A stretch of 64,000 nt of DNA. Origin: Lithospermum erythrorhizon (taxonomy: Eukaryota; Streptophyta; Magnoliopsida; Boraginales; Boraginaceae). Every line of letters starts with the position of its first letter. Position 1 is the first letter of the stretch. Below the pieces are notes generated by a model. The model was not told where the DNA came from and made no database searches. It saw only the letters and a list, made by a program, of their open reading frames with translations. The stretch is taken from assembly GCA_019722365.1 (NCBI GenBank), contig JADFUC010000361.1, positions 101,712 to 165,711 of the forward strand, read 5' to 3'. Shown piece after piece: positions 24,670-40,844 of the stretch. Made by a program: the position numbers and the translations under genes.

Positions 24670-25739
24670 ACTTCACAAGGTGAACAAAGGCATGTAGTTA
24701 TTTCATAATAAAAAACGATGTCTACCGTCATACGCTAAAACATAGCGTTTGATCAAGTAATCGATTCTGTGATTAGTATTGAATGTCTTGATTATGGTGA
24801 TTCTCATTATCCGGTTTTAGTTGAATGTTGATACATGAAATGAGCATGAAATTGTTGTGTTCCATCTCTACTTCAACCTATATCTCCAATAAAAGTAAAC
24901 AACACTGTGTAAGTTAAGCTGATCTAGATTAGGATAATGGTAATGCATCGCTGATTGCATCAAATTTTAATGACTTACAGCATAGCTAGGATGCATAATT
25001 GGAAATTTTTTTCAACATACATCCCACATAATCACACAAGCAACAGCAAGGACTAACAGATAGCCATCCATAATGCGACTTAGAAACACAGAAACGGACT
25101 ACTGACCAGCATCATTTCAAAACCATAATAGACATACAACTTTCAATAACACAGTGAAAATTTGTATGAGGATAAATTAAACTACTTGAAGAAAAGGGAA
25201 CAAAAATATAAGATGTAAGCCATGATAAATTCTGCATATTCACATAAGTGATAGCAAGCAGTAATACATGGTAGCCGAATAGCAAATAAGTAGATGTACT
25301 GCAAAAGAGAACACATTTCAAAAGGGAAGTGCATAAAAGGCAAGCTTAGTTATTCAGTCGCAAACAAAAAAAGATAGAAAAGAAGGACTGAAGAGGTACA
25401 TCAGTAAAATTTGTTGTATGAAAGCCGGTTGAGAGGCGGATACTAATGTCAAAAGGTACGATAAAAAACACTTAATCAAAAGATTAGAGTGAGGCTTTTG
25501 CTTTGCAAGAACTTCGCCTCTGTGGCGTTTGTTGTGTATTTAGTTCCTGCATCAGTAGTCATGGCTGGAATAATCAAAACTTTCACGTTATTTTGTTTTC
25601 GCTACGGACAGCGCCACCTCAAAGGCATCCCATGAGAAAAAAGCGGGTTAGGCGGAGATAAATACCGACACAATCAAGTGTTTGACCTTGATACTTATTT
25701 ATGAGTAAATGTAAGCAGTAATGGAAATTGTCGCCTAAT

Positions 25740-26414
25740 AAACGGTATCAAGTATTTATTATCAAAAGGATTTGGTTCAAGGGGAATTCTTGGAATCCAA
25801 ACATGCTTCCCCTTAAATTGACACCATGCTTGATGGCCTTGGCGAGATTAGAAATTGATTGCTTGCAAATAAGTCGAGTACCATTGCAAAGACCCTCCCA
25901 CGAGTTATATTCCTTAGCCCAATAGAATGATAGGGCCAGTTCACTTTAAGTATTAATCTATATTTGAGGGAAGTCCTTTTATTAGTTCCTAGGCTATTCA
26001 AATAATCAACATAATCGCCTTGATACGTCGTTCACTTGCTACTATGCATCATTTTGATATACATAATGTCCTCCTTAGAATTCTACGAATCAATTTCAAG
26101 TTAATATCGTCTACAAAATCATTTTTTGGGCAGAGGATAATACGCTGCATCATTTCAAACGGACTTGTCTCAAAGAGGTTCAAATCAGGATAGACATATG
26201 AAATCAAATTTTCTATCGACCCTTCAAGTGTTGTGTATGGTATCAACATTGGTTGTGGAAGTTCAATCTCATGTTTTTCATTTTTAGGTTCTGCCCCATT
26301 GCCTATTCTCATAAGAAAGTCAACAAAGTCAGGATCGTATCGTGCTCTCATGTTTTCACTCAACCTCAGTTTCTTAAAGTGTTTCCATAAAGTTGAACTA
26401 TGATACTCTCGCAT
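25740..26414 (-). pseudogene. Helitron helicase, C-terminal half
   Basis: Minus-strand frames give 'LSENMRARYDPDFVDFLMRIGNG' (shortened family pattern LT.NMR....), 'IPYTTLEGSIENLISYVYP', 'ILCPKNDFVDDIN' and, after a frame change near 26000, 'EGLCNGTRLICK', the Helitron form of the PIF1 C-terminal motif, then a 'FQEFPL' stretch matching FIPRIPL. This is superfamily 1 helicase motifs IV-VI. At least two frame changes and stops are present. Confidence 0.8.
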
Positions 26415-26900
26415 CTACTTGTTCATTTCTCCCTCCTCCTTTAACCACAGGAAGAACTTGGCGAAAATCTCCTCCAAAAACTACCAACTTACCACCAAAT
26501 GGTTCTTCACTCTCACACAAATCTTGCAGTAGTGGGTGCACTGCTTGTATAGATAACTTATCTGCCATAGGTGCTTCATCCCATATGATAATCTTAGAAT
26601 TTCTGATAAGCTCGGCCTCACTACTTTGGAAGGATATCTGGCATTTAAAACCTGGTTTTGCATCAATTGAAATTTTAAACCTTGAGTGTGCCGTTCGACC
26701 TCCTAAGAACTCAGAAGAAGCAATCCCTGATGATGCAACTATGATCGCTATAAAGCCTTTTGATCTAATATGTAAACGCCTTATATAAAACTCTTTCCAC
26801 ATTCCTCACAGAAGTCGAATCAGAAAAATGCTCCTCCAGTATCAGACATTGCATTATTGAAAAGTATATCAAAGGCTTCTCTCTGTTTCTGATTTAACTC
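26398..26900 (-). pseudogene. Helitron helicase, N-terminal half with decayed Walker A
   Basis: Carries 'IVASSGIASSEFLGGRTAHSRF' (motif Ia region, written here slightly beyond its core), a DEAPM Walker B motif ('IIWDEAPMADK') and motif III 'VVFGGDFRQVLPVV'. Upstream, 'NQKQREAFDILFNNAMS' is the Q-motif side. The P-loop position (about 26800-26830) reads FDFCEECGKSF instead of the family D-G-P-G-G-T-G-K-T, with a stop on each side, so ATP binding is lost in this copy. It overlaps the C-terminal half by a frame change. Confidence 0.85.
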
Positions 26901-27601
26901 ATTGATTGCATATAAATCCTCCTCTGGTACTGGAAGGTTTTTTCTGATGTAACTTCTCTTAGTAGCAACGTTATTATACATTTGTGCTTAAACTTCACAA
27001 GATGGAAATCATTAACATCTCTGCCCACTGATTCCAATGTATCATTAATCCCCTCCAACACCTTATATAGTATATCATCGTTGGATAAGTTTAATTGCAT
27101 CTGAGCCTTCTTGAAATCCTCTGCCAAATGATCATAGAAGTCTTCAAATAGCCAACTTCTAAATTACGACTGACTTGCAATAATGTAGCAAAGTTGCGAA
27201 CAATCTTCTTAGATCACATATGACATTCTATCTGCTTGAGAGGCTTAACTTCCATAGTCTTTTCGAGATCACTATCATTATGTAAAGAATGTATCTCTCT
27301 TTTTGTGAAGCCTCTAAAATGAACTAAAGAAATGAGACTCATTTGCGCCGTGTAAGTCGTCGAAAGATGTGGGACATCGAACATTATTTAGCAACACCCT
27401 CAGATAATACCTCTCACTTTCCATAGGATGCTTACACGCAGCCAGGCGGTAAACTAGACCCTTTTTTCTTTTCGTCCATATTTTGTGTTGCACTTGCCAC
27501 ACGTAGTGCCTAGGAAACTGTTTGTAAAGTAATTTCAGTTTCCTTGCTTCAGGATCATTGGCGTTTGTGTCAAAGAACTCAGTGAGCATAGTTCGTTTCA
27601 A
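26894..27601 (-). pseudogene. Helitron region between Rep and helicase
   Basis: The open frame at 27314-27601 reads 'MLTEFFDTNANDPEARKLKL', 'YVWQVQHKIWTKRKKG' and 'ESERYYLRVLLNNVRCPTSFDDL', all standard Helitron polyprotein signatures. The one at 26894-27127 continues toward the helicase with 'LNLSNDDILYKVLEGINDTL'. In this family the region links the nuclease to the helicase. Two breaks separate the pieces. Confidence 0.8.
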
Positions 27602-28135
27602 TCTCTTGTTTTGAATAAACTCTTAAATCTCGTAAATGCCAATGCCTTTGTTGAAAACTTGGTAAATGGACCTGTCATGAATAACGAAATATTAGATAAG
27701 CAATATAGGCAATGTGATAATTATCGGTCAAATGATAATTGAAGTATTAATTAAAGGTCTAAATGTGCACTAAAGTATAACAGAAGATAGACTTGAAATT
27801 TAGACAGAAGAATCACCTTTTTATGAGTTTTATATGTATGATCAAACTGGGAGTATGGTTTACATGAGTAATTTCTTAACTGTTGTATTTTCATCGATAA
27901 AATTATAGGTGAGTAAGTATTCGCTTTATGGAAGTAAAATCTTGAAAAATACTATATGATCATGATCAATAAAATTGCCTTTAATAGGATGGAAACTTAA
28001 ATAATGTGCACTTTAAAACTAAACTATCATTGAGTGCTCTAATTTATGTTGCACAATAAAGAATTATCCAGTGGAAACTAAAATAAAATGTATTTGTAAA
28101 ATGCTGAGTAATATATAAAGTTGCAGTATCCATCA

Positions 28136-28866
28136 CAATAATTTTAAACCGTATAAAGGGAGGACTAGTGTACTGTAATTGTAGAGCGTGGGATAAATCC
28201 CATTATAATAAATCACTTAAAATTCCATCTTTTTGCTTTCCCAGAATTGAAAGCGCCCGCTGGTAAGTGGATATCTGCGTGATGTTGAAGTTTGAATTGG
28301 CGATGTGATTGAAACATAACTTTTTGTCGTGGCCTTTATCGCAGCGTACTTGTATAAATATTTTACCACCGATGTCCCGCGATATGTTCTACATTTACAT
28401 GGCTTGAATTAAAATTTGCTGATAGTGTAGGATTGTATGGAATAACCCGATGTGGTTTATCCAGAGTAGATGACCTCGACTTGCATTTTCTCGTATCGTT
28501 TCATTCGGTAATTTGGATAGCTTCCTTTTCCATGAGTTGTGTACTCTGCGAAAGTCCTTGGATAGTGATTTTTGCATCTGCTTTCTTTCATGCACACATT
28601 GCTAGGATTCATTTCTCCGCCAAGGAATATGTAGCTACTTCTGAGGGCTGTTATAGGTAAGGGTTAAGCTTTTCTTGTCGCGAGCTTCATGGCCCGGCCG
28701 CTATCATGCACGCCTCGGTGGCCATATTTGTTTTCTGGTTTTAGTATTATTAAAAAATGTGCATGAGGCAATCCCCTTTTCTGGAATTCAACCACATGTA
28801 CGACTGATGACACTTTCCCAAAGACCTCTCTCAACAATTTCATTTCAGCTAGTTTCAAAATACTAG
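28136..28866 (-). pseudogene. Helitron Rep (HUH nuclease) domain
   Basis: 'VVEFQKRGLPHAHFLIIL' (28790-28740 region) is the canonical HUH motif with both histidines kept (H-A-H). The next block has a cysteine and lysine pattern, then 'LDKPHRVIPYNP' near 28450, and 'HVNVEHIAG' near 28390, followed by a degraded 'KYLYKY'-type stretch that should hold the catalytic tyrosines. HUH nucleases nick one strand to start rolling-circle transposition. The tyrosine region is too frameshifted to judge. Confidence 0.8.
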
Positions 28867-29244
28867 AACACGACTTTAAATACTAGCACTCATCTGATGC
28901 ATTTTGAAGCCTTACTCACAGTTGCAGACGTTCCTTTATCTGGGCAATTTGGGTTGCACGTTATGGTTAGGAATATAGAAGCCATCGAACTCTTGTACCG
29001 GTAGCTGGTCACAAATACGAATGTCACCGAATCTAAGTCCACCAATAAATGTAGGAGGCAAATAAGTTAACCCGACCCAGGCACTTTACTTCCAAAATTG
29101 GCGATTCGAGGAAATAAAGCATCAGCAGCATTTTGATATTGTTCTTGCCTAAATTTTCTTACGGTTGTTTCGGAGAAGCCTAGTCGCGTGCCTCTATCTT
29201 AGCGTAATTATACATCTCTGTTGAAATAAGCCTCACCCGAATCT

Positions 29245-29345
29245 CTGGGATGTATGATTTATCATTGGGACGATCTTGCAACTTATATTGATAATACTCC
29301 ACTACATTTGATTTATCGGAGTTGTATGATTTATCATTGGGGCGT
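29245..29345. repeat. Short direct repeat in the Helitron, 73-base spacing
   Basis: 'tgtatgatttatcattgggRcg' occurs near 29250 and 29323. On the minus strand this repeats the peptide RPNDKSY, so it looks like a small in-frame duplication within the coding region. Confidence 0.6.
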
Positions 29346-29352
29346 CTTTCTC

Positions 29353-30450
29353 TTACGCCTTTGAGTTGCATTGGGTGATGCGATAAGCCGTACACTCAGG
29401 TTTAGCAATCGTCGATTCAGTCACCGAAGCAGAGCACGTTTTATTGATGATCATTGTAATTAGTTGTATTAAAAGATGTCTGTAAATGATTATGTTTATA
29501 TGGTATACATAAATACTAAATATAGTAAATATAAGCAATTCTAGCGGCAAAATGCCTTCTCGTTCCTCAGCTAATATTTCTTCAAAAGAATGGTAATTTG
29601 CAGCATTTTGTGGGCGATTCGTGGTTTTATTTGGAGCTGAACAACCAACCTTTGGGATGTTGTTATGCCAACCAGGTTCACCATTTGGAAACATCAACAC
29701 ATATTGCAACGGGTCATAACATCCATAATAATATTGTACTTTATGGCTTCTTCCTGATTTTGTGTATACCCTGATGTCCCAAACGATTGATGGCACTCAC
29801 CGGTCTCGTTTCCAACCCACGTACACCGACGACTTGATTGCCGCGTGGTGCATTGTAGATTACATTTGTGGTCGGAGTCCCGGATCGCACCTTATTCTGA
29901 TGTGGTAATCTGTCTATATTCTCGATGTTGGCTGGCGTTCTTTAAAGTGCGTATGGATTTGGTTCCGATACTTGTAATCTTTCCCTGATAATTAAGTATC
30001 GAGCCTCGTGGCGTATTCATTCTATATGAAGCTTGATGCAGAGGATCGTAAAAGTAGAATTGTATACCCGTCATTCGATTGCAGGGATTCTGAGGTATTA
30101 AATCATTGACATAGTGGTGAATCTGCCCCTGCGCTCTGGCGTAAACAAAGTCTACGTTGGTAGTTTTCATCCGTACGATTGAAGTGAATGCAAAGTGGTT
30201 GTTGCAGGTTCTGATCATATTCTGAAATTCTTTTGACTTTGGATCAATCCCAGTAATCAATCCACCAGAAATTGAGGAAGTGTTGAGGATTCATTCAGAC
30301 AAATTTGGTTCGAGTGATAAATTGAATCGGGCTATATAAAATCTGTAAGCTCCGCAATATTTACATGGTGGGACTTTTGGAAGTATGAGAGTCATTGATT
30401 CATTGAAGAGAATATCAACACTTGCATTTCGTCCTTCACATGTTGGAACT
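29353..30450 (-). pseudogene. Helitron N-terminal (helicase-like) domain
   Basis: A cysteine pair near 30370 ('CKYCGA..RFY'), then 'NHFAFTSI', 'GQIHHYVNDLIPQN' and 'GIQFYFYDP..QASYRM', then, after a frame change, 'IRVYTKSGRSHKVQYYYGCY' and 'YVLMFPNGEPGWHNNIPK'. These are the standard N-terminal Helitron signatures in the right order. A small upstream exon may sit near 30700-30800. Stops and frame changes are present. The related fragment at 44880-45433 carries the same signatures on the plus strand. Confidence 0.85.
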
Positions 30451-31313
30451 GTAAGAATAATATATATTATTAATGAAGACTCAAGTTAATCAGAAAAGGA
30501 ACAAAAGATACATGCATAAAAAGTTCTCTCAAAATGGCAACTACTATAATACATTTTTCGCTGACCACTACTGCATAGTAGTTATGAAATGGAATTGTAT
30601 TAATAATCCAATCATGCACATGCGTGAATGCGTTGGCATGTTGCTCTCTCTAGCTAGCGGTTGTGAATGATTCGGCTGGATTAAAGCGAGGCTACTCCCA
30701 GGTCGTAACATTAACACGAGGGCTTCTACATTGAGGTGGTAGGTGATGAATATTGGGATAGTGACTATCGGTATTACTCTTATTCACATAATTTTGCATG
30801 ATTGAAAATTTATACTATGTTAGTCAGAAGCATATCAATTAATATGGCTTGGAAGCCTCGATGTCGTTAGATAAATAAGCGTACCTCAAAATTAAATTCA
30901 AACAAAGTCGCTTCTCACATCGCGGACTTATTTACTTGAATGACCGCCGATGCGATCAACTTCATTTGATCTTGCTTGACATTTATTTTTTCTTTTTGAA
31001 GAGATGTACACCAGATAATAAATCAACAAAGAGATTACTAAATACCTTAAGCCTTTATGTAGCAACTATCATTAATATGCATGCAAGCAATATATTATAA
31101 ACCTATAAGTAGTTAATGGCTGCTAAGTAACTCCCTCCGTCTTTTCAGGATAACATCTTTGTTAGTGGTTTAATGCTCGTAGAAGAGATTCACGAGAAAG
31201 AATAGTATTAAGTAGGATGACCGCACTCAAATAGATGGTTAATGTGATTTAGTACTGCATAAAATTCGTTATCTTTATTGGGTTTTCATCTTTGTTTGTT
31301 GTATAGTAGGAGA

Positions 31314-32914
31314 TCATACTAAGAGTAATCTGTTTGTATTTATAACTAACAAATGTTAATAATAGGCAGACTATTAGACATATCTAACCAACTGCGTAAT
31401 AGTTCGTTTTGTATTTAAATTGTTGTTTATCCATTGTCAATCATATGAAGAAATCTACTATACAAAATGATCGCCATTGTCAAATGTAAATAGCCAGGTA
31501 AACATTAAATATGGGCATACTTAAATTATATCACTAACATATAACTAAACAGTATATTGCACTATATATCTCAGCATAATGAATGTTACACTTTTTATAT
31601 TTCAACACTTGACAAAGTCACAGAGTTAAAAATACTACATAGATCGTCGAACAAAAAAGAAATACTAATTCACATGCTCGGCGAAACGAAAAAAGAACCA
31701 CTAAATACTTTAATGAAATTAAAAAGAAGCGAGAATGTGATTAAAAAGGGAGACTAAAAGAATTTACTATAGAGTCTAATGAGACCAAAAAAAACCACAC
31801 CTTTACATATTTACAAGTAAAACATAAGCACATCCAAATTTTACCACGCGGACTAAAAGCGATCCAGTTTGCACATATACACAAAGAAACATAAGCCTGA
31901 GAACAAAAATCAACAAAAAAGCAAAATCCAAGCGTACATTTCACTTATAAAACTATCATAAACAAGCGGCGCTTCATCAAAGATGATCAAAGATAAAGAA
32001 CACTTTTACAAAAAGCATAGGATATAATCGAGAACATAACATATATTAAAACCTCGCACTTTGCAACTTCTTACTATGACTTTGTATTGCTTTGATTTCT
32101 GCTTTTATGCTTTTATAAAAGTTGGAAACTTACAAATGTTAGATCTGAACTTGCTCGTATGTTGGTAGTATAGTAGTAATAAAATATTTAGATTTTTTTT
32201 ACCACAGTACAAAGTAATAATTATTATCCAGCATAGGTAGTCACCCTATTAAATAGCTATAGCTCAGCAAAATGACACAATTGCCCATACATTTTACAAC
32301 TTGTTATCTAAAAGGTTAGAGGGCTATTAGTAATTTCATATTTTTCCTTAATTAATATAATAATACTAATACAGTGGTGTCAATCAAGCTGACCTATTGA
32401 AAGGTGGTCAGACCAGCTCAGACCAGCAATGATCTAGATCATTCATAATTTTTTTCTTTTTTTTGTTTTTTTAAATCAAGTTTCTTATTAAACTATTCTT
32501 AAGAACTCTGATCACATCTACTATTGATAATAAAATTTGCATTATGAACGCCCGTATCATTTTGATGAAGAATGAAAAATCAATGACTCCTACCACGCCT
32601 AATTTTTCAGGTAGAGAGTTTAATATGAGAATGCGAAAATAAGATCTCGAGTCAATTTCAATTCAACATAGACCGCAGGACCATAAATCGCCAAAGTATA
32701 TATATATACTAACATTCATCCATATATCTGACAATTGATAATTATGAATATAAAAATGGACTTATCTTTGTATATATGGGTAAGCATATTCAACCTTGAT
32801 CTAACGAAATTCACATCTGATCCATTTTTTGCTCCAGTTATATATCTTCAAATCTGCAAAATTGAACACTAAATTCATTGACCAAATTAATTTATAAAAT
32901 TCTCTAACAATTTT
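31314..32914. other. Intergenic, AT-rich
   Basis: No gene supported. 'ctccctccgtctttt' at 31132-31146, just inside the Helitron end, looks like a MITE terminus but no partner end was found. Short minus-strand open frames are not credible. Confidence 0.4.
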
Positions 32915-32920
32915 TTGAAT

Positions 32921-33165
32921 CTACAACAATCAACAAAAGTACCAATTCTGAATCTTGAATACATAACAACTTGAAGTAACCAAAAGAAAAAAGAACAAAG
33001 ATAAAATCAAAATAAAAGAAAAAGGTAAGAAAGCAACCGGCAATAACAATCAACAAACGTACCAATTTTGAATCTATAATAACCAAAGCAACCAAAAGAG
33101 AAAGAATTGAAGAACACCATAAAATCAAAGGAATAAAATAAAAGATGAAGAAGAAAGAAAGCGGC
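32921..33165 (+). repeat. 120-bp tandem duplication, purine-rich
   Basis: Two units starting at 32921 and 33041 ('caa..caatcaacaaa(a/c)gtaccaatt(c/t)tgaatct'). The purine-rich strand produces a long false minus-strand frame rich in Phe and Leu. Confidence 0.7.
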
Positions 33166-33239
33166 AATAACAAGGAAAGAAAGTTAGGGAAAAAAAAGGA
33201 AAAGTAGAAAGGAAAAGTGTGGGGGACAAAAAACATCAA

Positions 33240-35205
33240 AAGGTGCGAGGGGCAAAATGGTCATTTGCGATCCTATGACAGCCCGGCGTATACATCACGC
33301 GATCGCTTTAATGCCTACTCTTTGGATAGTTATTGACTTATTTCGGTCATGATATCTGGCGCGAATAGTAATTTGTTGAGTTGAAATTACTGTTTTACCA
33401 CTTCGTGGCTTAGCAGGCAGCTCACAGGGAAAAACTATAAGCTAACTAACGAGAGGCTGGCTGCGAAGCTTATAAAGGTAATAAACGAACACTGTGCATG
33501 TTAGTCTAATTATTAACATAACTTAAACTGGCAACTTATGTTCACGTTATAAGAAAAGTAACGTGACGATAATTCGTTACATAGCTTAGAAATGAATTAT
33601 TGGCTTGTTAGTTTGCATACAAACACATTTGATCTTATTTATTTCAAGAAAATGTACCTTAATTACATAACAATGAATTAAATAATAATGAAAAATAAGC
33701 TAAAATGTTGCTCAGTGCGAAACGATATCTCACAGGCTACAGTACGTGGTTCATACGCCCGGTAATATGCGTTGAATAGAAGTTGATTCTATCTACATGT
33801 TGAATTTCTAAACCTTAAAATTTGAAGCGTTTCGTCCGGTTTTTCAATACAATGCTACTCGGATGGATAGGATGATGATGTTAGTCGTAATGTAGCTATA
33901 ATTAAAATTTGACAAATTGGTAGCCATGTATAAACATGGAAATTCGTAATTTGAGAGAGATCGGATCTTATTAATATAAAATGATTCCCTCAAATCGACA
34001 TTCCCTAAAACCAAGTGCTCTGATGTCGGTCCCCGCTTTGATCAGATAGCGGGAAGGCGGGTTGTTTTAAGCATGTCGTACATAATCTGAAATTGTATGT
34101 TGCTAAGCCCGCGACATGTCCTGATCGAACAATGTCATCCATTTATCTCACTGGGCAGACCCGACAGAGTGGGGGAATATCCACGAGAACAAATTAAATT
34201 GATATTCGAGATGGGCCCAAGTTAAGTAAAGCGTAGTCGTAGAAAGTCGTGAAGATCGTTTCTAACCGGGCAATTCGTCGGCATTCAAGTAAATGGCCAA
34301 TGTCACTGCTCTAAAGCCGCAGTTACCACCTCCCCGTACATTGGTAAATCTTTCAATTTAAGGGGGCATATATAGAGGGAATTGGTCGGCATAAATAGAA
34401 CCTTGTAGTGGTAATGGTCCGCGACAGGGCGCTTTACGCAATTTCATGGGAGATGGAGACATTCAGGTTATTGATGATGGTGCGTTCGATTGTCGCGAGG
34501 GGACAATGGTGTACCACGTGTCTTTGGCTTTTGAAATGCTCATCCCATTTCTTATACTTGACAAACCCTTTGGCAACTAAATCGACACCACCTCCGAATT
34601 AATTATTAATTTCTTTACATATCACGAGAGTACTATTTAACATCCGTCGAAAAATGTTTAGAGTTCTATCATAAGAATCACTTAAAGTGAAGTTGATATG
34701 AAAATCTAGTAACTAACTGACATTTAATGTGAAGTTTAGATTCTTTATGTTATCTGTTCCTCATAAGAATCACTTATGTTAAAATTCTATAAACAATAAT
34801 TATCAACACAAGGCGTCTACAGCTCACTAACATCATAAGAATTTAAGTGTATTAGTCCTGATAAATTTTCTCTCAAGCAGGACTAATACTCATAAACATT
34901 ACAGATGCTGCTCCTGATTACCATTTGTCCTTTTGATGTTGTATACCGTTCCAGTCGAATTTTCATTATAAATTGAGCAGGGGCGAAGTTACGAATAAAT
35001 TATAGGGTGGGTCAAATATATATATTTTTTTTAAGTTATGTTGGCCTAACTAAGAAGGAAAATTATAAGTCGGACGGACTAATAATAAAAATTTACAAAA
35101 TTCTAAAAGAAAACATAGCATAATATGTCATTTTTCTAAAAATTTGAAAGTAAAATTCACTAAATAATTACTCCATGGATTTCATATATCAAATCGAACC
35201 CAACT
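33240..35205. other. Intergenic with GC-richer islands
   Basis: Islands at 33270-33480 and 34000-34520 are richer in CG words than the surroundings and are probably old transposon remains, but no domain is readable. Repeated 'cataagaatcactta' occurs at 34670 and 34755. No gene supported. Confidence 0.4.
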
Positions 35206-35211
35206 CGATAA

Positions 35212-35240
35212 TGGGCCCAGCCGACAAACGGTTATGGGCT
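35212..35240. promoter_or_regulatory. Paired site II motifs upstream of RUVBL1
   Basis: The palindrome TGGGCCCA at 35212-35219 and TGGGCT at 35235-35240 form a closely spaced pair, the usual arrangement in plant housekeeping promoters read by TCP factors. They are about 750 bases before the ATG, so the transcript would need a long or spliced 5' UTR. Confidence 0.45.
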
Positions 35241-35526
35241 GAAGAACCCCTTTACAAGCATACCTCTTTGACTAGCAGAAAAAAGAAGCACAAGTGCACA
35301 ACCTAATAATTTCATGCTTCTTTAACCTTGAAAATTTCATATTTTAGAGGCTGTTGAAGTTACTAGCATTCAGCTTAATCAAGGTACTCATGTTTTAATA
35401 TCGAATTTATTTTAATGCTATTTCCATTGTATGGTATTATCATTTCTTGATATGGTTCATTATTTATTTATATAACACTTTGTTTAGTTTGTTACATTTA
35501 CTATTTATAGAATATATATATAACAA

Positions 35527-35868
35527 ATTGCACAAATAGGTAATTGAAAATATTTATACTATGTAACAGTATTTATATATGAAGTTTGAAGCTTTATTTA
35601 TTATCTGGGTTATTTGGTAATTGACCACTTTGGGTATTATATATTATAAAATTGTAGATATAAAGAAATGGGTAGCTGAAATTACTTGTACTATGTATTT
35701 ATGTATAAAGTTTGAAGCTTTTTTAATATTTGGTTATGTGGTAATTGACCACTATGGGCATTATATATTTATAGAAGTGTGTATATGATAAATTGCAGAA
35801 ATGGGTAACTGAAATTACTAGTTCAATGTTTTGATGTGTAAAGTTTGAAGCTGTTAAATTTATTCAGC
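35527..35868 (+). repeat. Three-copy repeat, about 126-133 bp, upstream of RUVBL1
   Basis: GTTTGAAGCT occurs at 35584, 35710 and 35843, each preceded by 'aaat(a/g)ggtaa/gctgaaa' and followed, in two copies, by 'ggtaattgaccact(t/a)tggg'. It ends about 95 bases before the start codon, so it lies in the 5' UTR or its intron. Confidence 0.7.
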
Positions 35869-35964
35869 AAAATTATGTAGAGGGTATTTGGTACAAGTAA
35901 CATACAGCTCCTTTGTGCAGCTTGATAATCGATTGAGGTAAAAAGGAACCGAAAGAGGAAGAAA

Positions 35965-39625
<3,661 letters not shown>

Positions 39626-40312
39626 GAACGTCAGATCTTATTGAAATGCATTGCATAATTTAGCAACATTGTCTCCGCATTTCGATCCATCCATTGGTAT
39701 CTGCAACTAGTTGCATGGAGGAAACTCTATAATTAGCTTATACAGATTTCGCACCTCTGTTGGATGATTATTTGTTTAGCAGTTGGAAATGTGGTTCCTT
39801 AATCAATGTGCAGTGCTCTTCGTTACCATTATCATGTAAAATTCATCTGTGAACATGATCATGCACAACTTTTTTTGAAAAACTGTTTCCTATCATTTGA
39901 GTAAATAACTTCCATTTGGGTTTGTTTTTCTGCCAAATGGTAGTTTTTAAAAAAGAAGAGTTTATTATAATGGAAACGACAAATTTTTATTACAGAATTC
40001 TTACGTCCATGGCTGCATTTGGGAGAATTTCTCTAACAAGCCATTCAATATGCTCAACTTTATTTGGTAATTTTTAGGATAATCGAATGGTCTAGTGGTT
40101 TATATATATAGTATTATATAAGGAGTGGATGCTCTGTTGGAGTTAATATGAAGGTATTTATGTTTTTTTTTTTTGCCTTTTTCCATTTTTTTTTCCCTGA
40201 CCAAAACCCACCAAACTTTTGTTTTCATTTCATTTCGTCAACAATCATCAACAGCTAACACTATGTAGTTTGATATCAACTGGAACAAGCTAAAAGATAC
40301 ACGTGCTCCTAG
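39626..40312. other. RUVBL1 3' flank
   Basis: Holds the 3' UTR. 39626-39900 is duplicated at 54570-54880. Beyond it the sequence is AT-rich with poly-T runs at 40160-40195 and no gene. Confidence 0.6.
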
Positions 40313-40553
40313 AGATATTTTAGGATAAATAATTTTTTATTGGTATAGTATTTTTAGTATAATTGAGAGAAAGCTAGATTTGATATCAATTAATTGCATA
40401 GATGCCTATTGCTTTGTCTGATTGCATTATTAAGGGTATTAAGATATAAATAATTTTTTATTGGTATAGTATTTTTAGTATAATCTAGAGAAAGCTAGAT
40501 TTGATATTAATTGTATAGATGCCTATCTGATTACATTATTGAGGGTATTATGA
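40313..40553 (+). repeat. About 120-bp tandem duplication
   Basis: Two units, near 40313 and 40436, share 'ataaataattttttattgg', 'tatagtatttttagtataat' and 'agaaagctagatttgatat'. They differ by small indels. Confidence 0.75.
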
Positions 40554-40844
40554 TAATTTGTAGTACTCAATACATACAAATTTAAGTAGGGAATTCTACA
40601 TAATTAAGTCATTTAGTTTCTGCAAGTTGAAATTTTGAGTAAGAGCATTCCATGAAACTGAAAAAACTTTAGGTAATATTTGAGGCTATTTTGATTGTAA
40701 TGTTTATGAATCTGTTTTGTTGGTTTAAATTTTATTTATTAGTAACATCTTTTATGATTTACTTGCTTGATATATCTAAATTGTATAGTCTGCATTATCA
40801 TGCTTATTGCTTGTGTATCATGCACTTTTGAATATGCATTGTAT

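Larger units (their letters stand above)
22252..31313 (-). mobile_element. Autonomous-type Helitron, decayed, about 9 kb
   Basis: On the minus strand the order is N-terminal Helitron domain, Rep nuclease, helicase, then RPA-like modules. The candidate 5' end is TCTCCTACTATACAAC read on the minus strand from 31313; the base before it is A, as expected for insertion between A and T. The 3' end is placed at the palindrome at 22252, without a clear CTRR. All modules are interrupted by stops and frame changes. Confidence 0.75.

Noticed and set aside
26393..26788. 131-codon plus-strand open frame
   Set aside because: Antisense shadow of the Helitron helicase, whose motifs are on the minus strand.
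32904..33239. 111-codon minus-strand open frame
   Set aside because: Phe/Leu-rich translation of a purine-rich tandem duplication; no domain.
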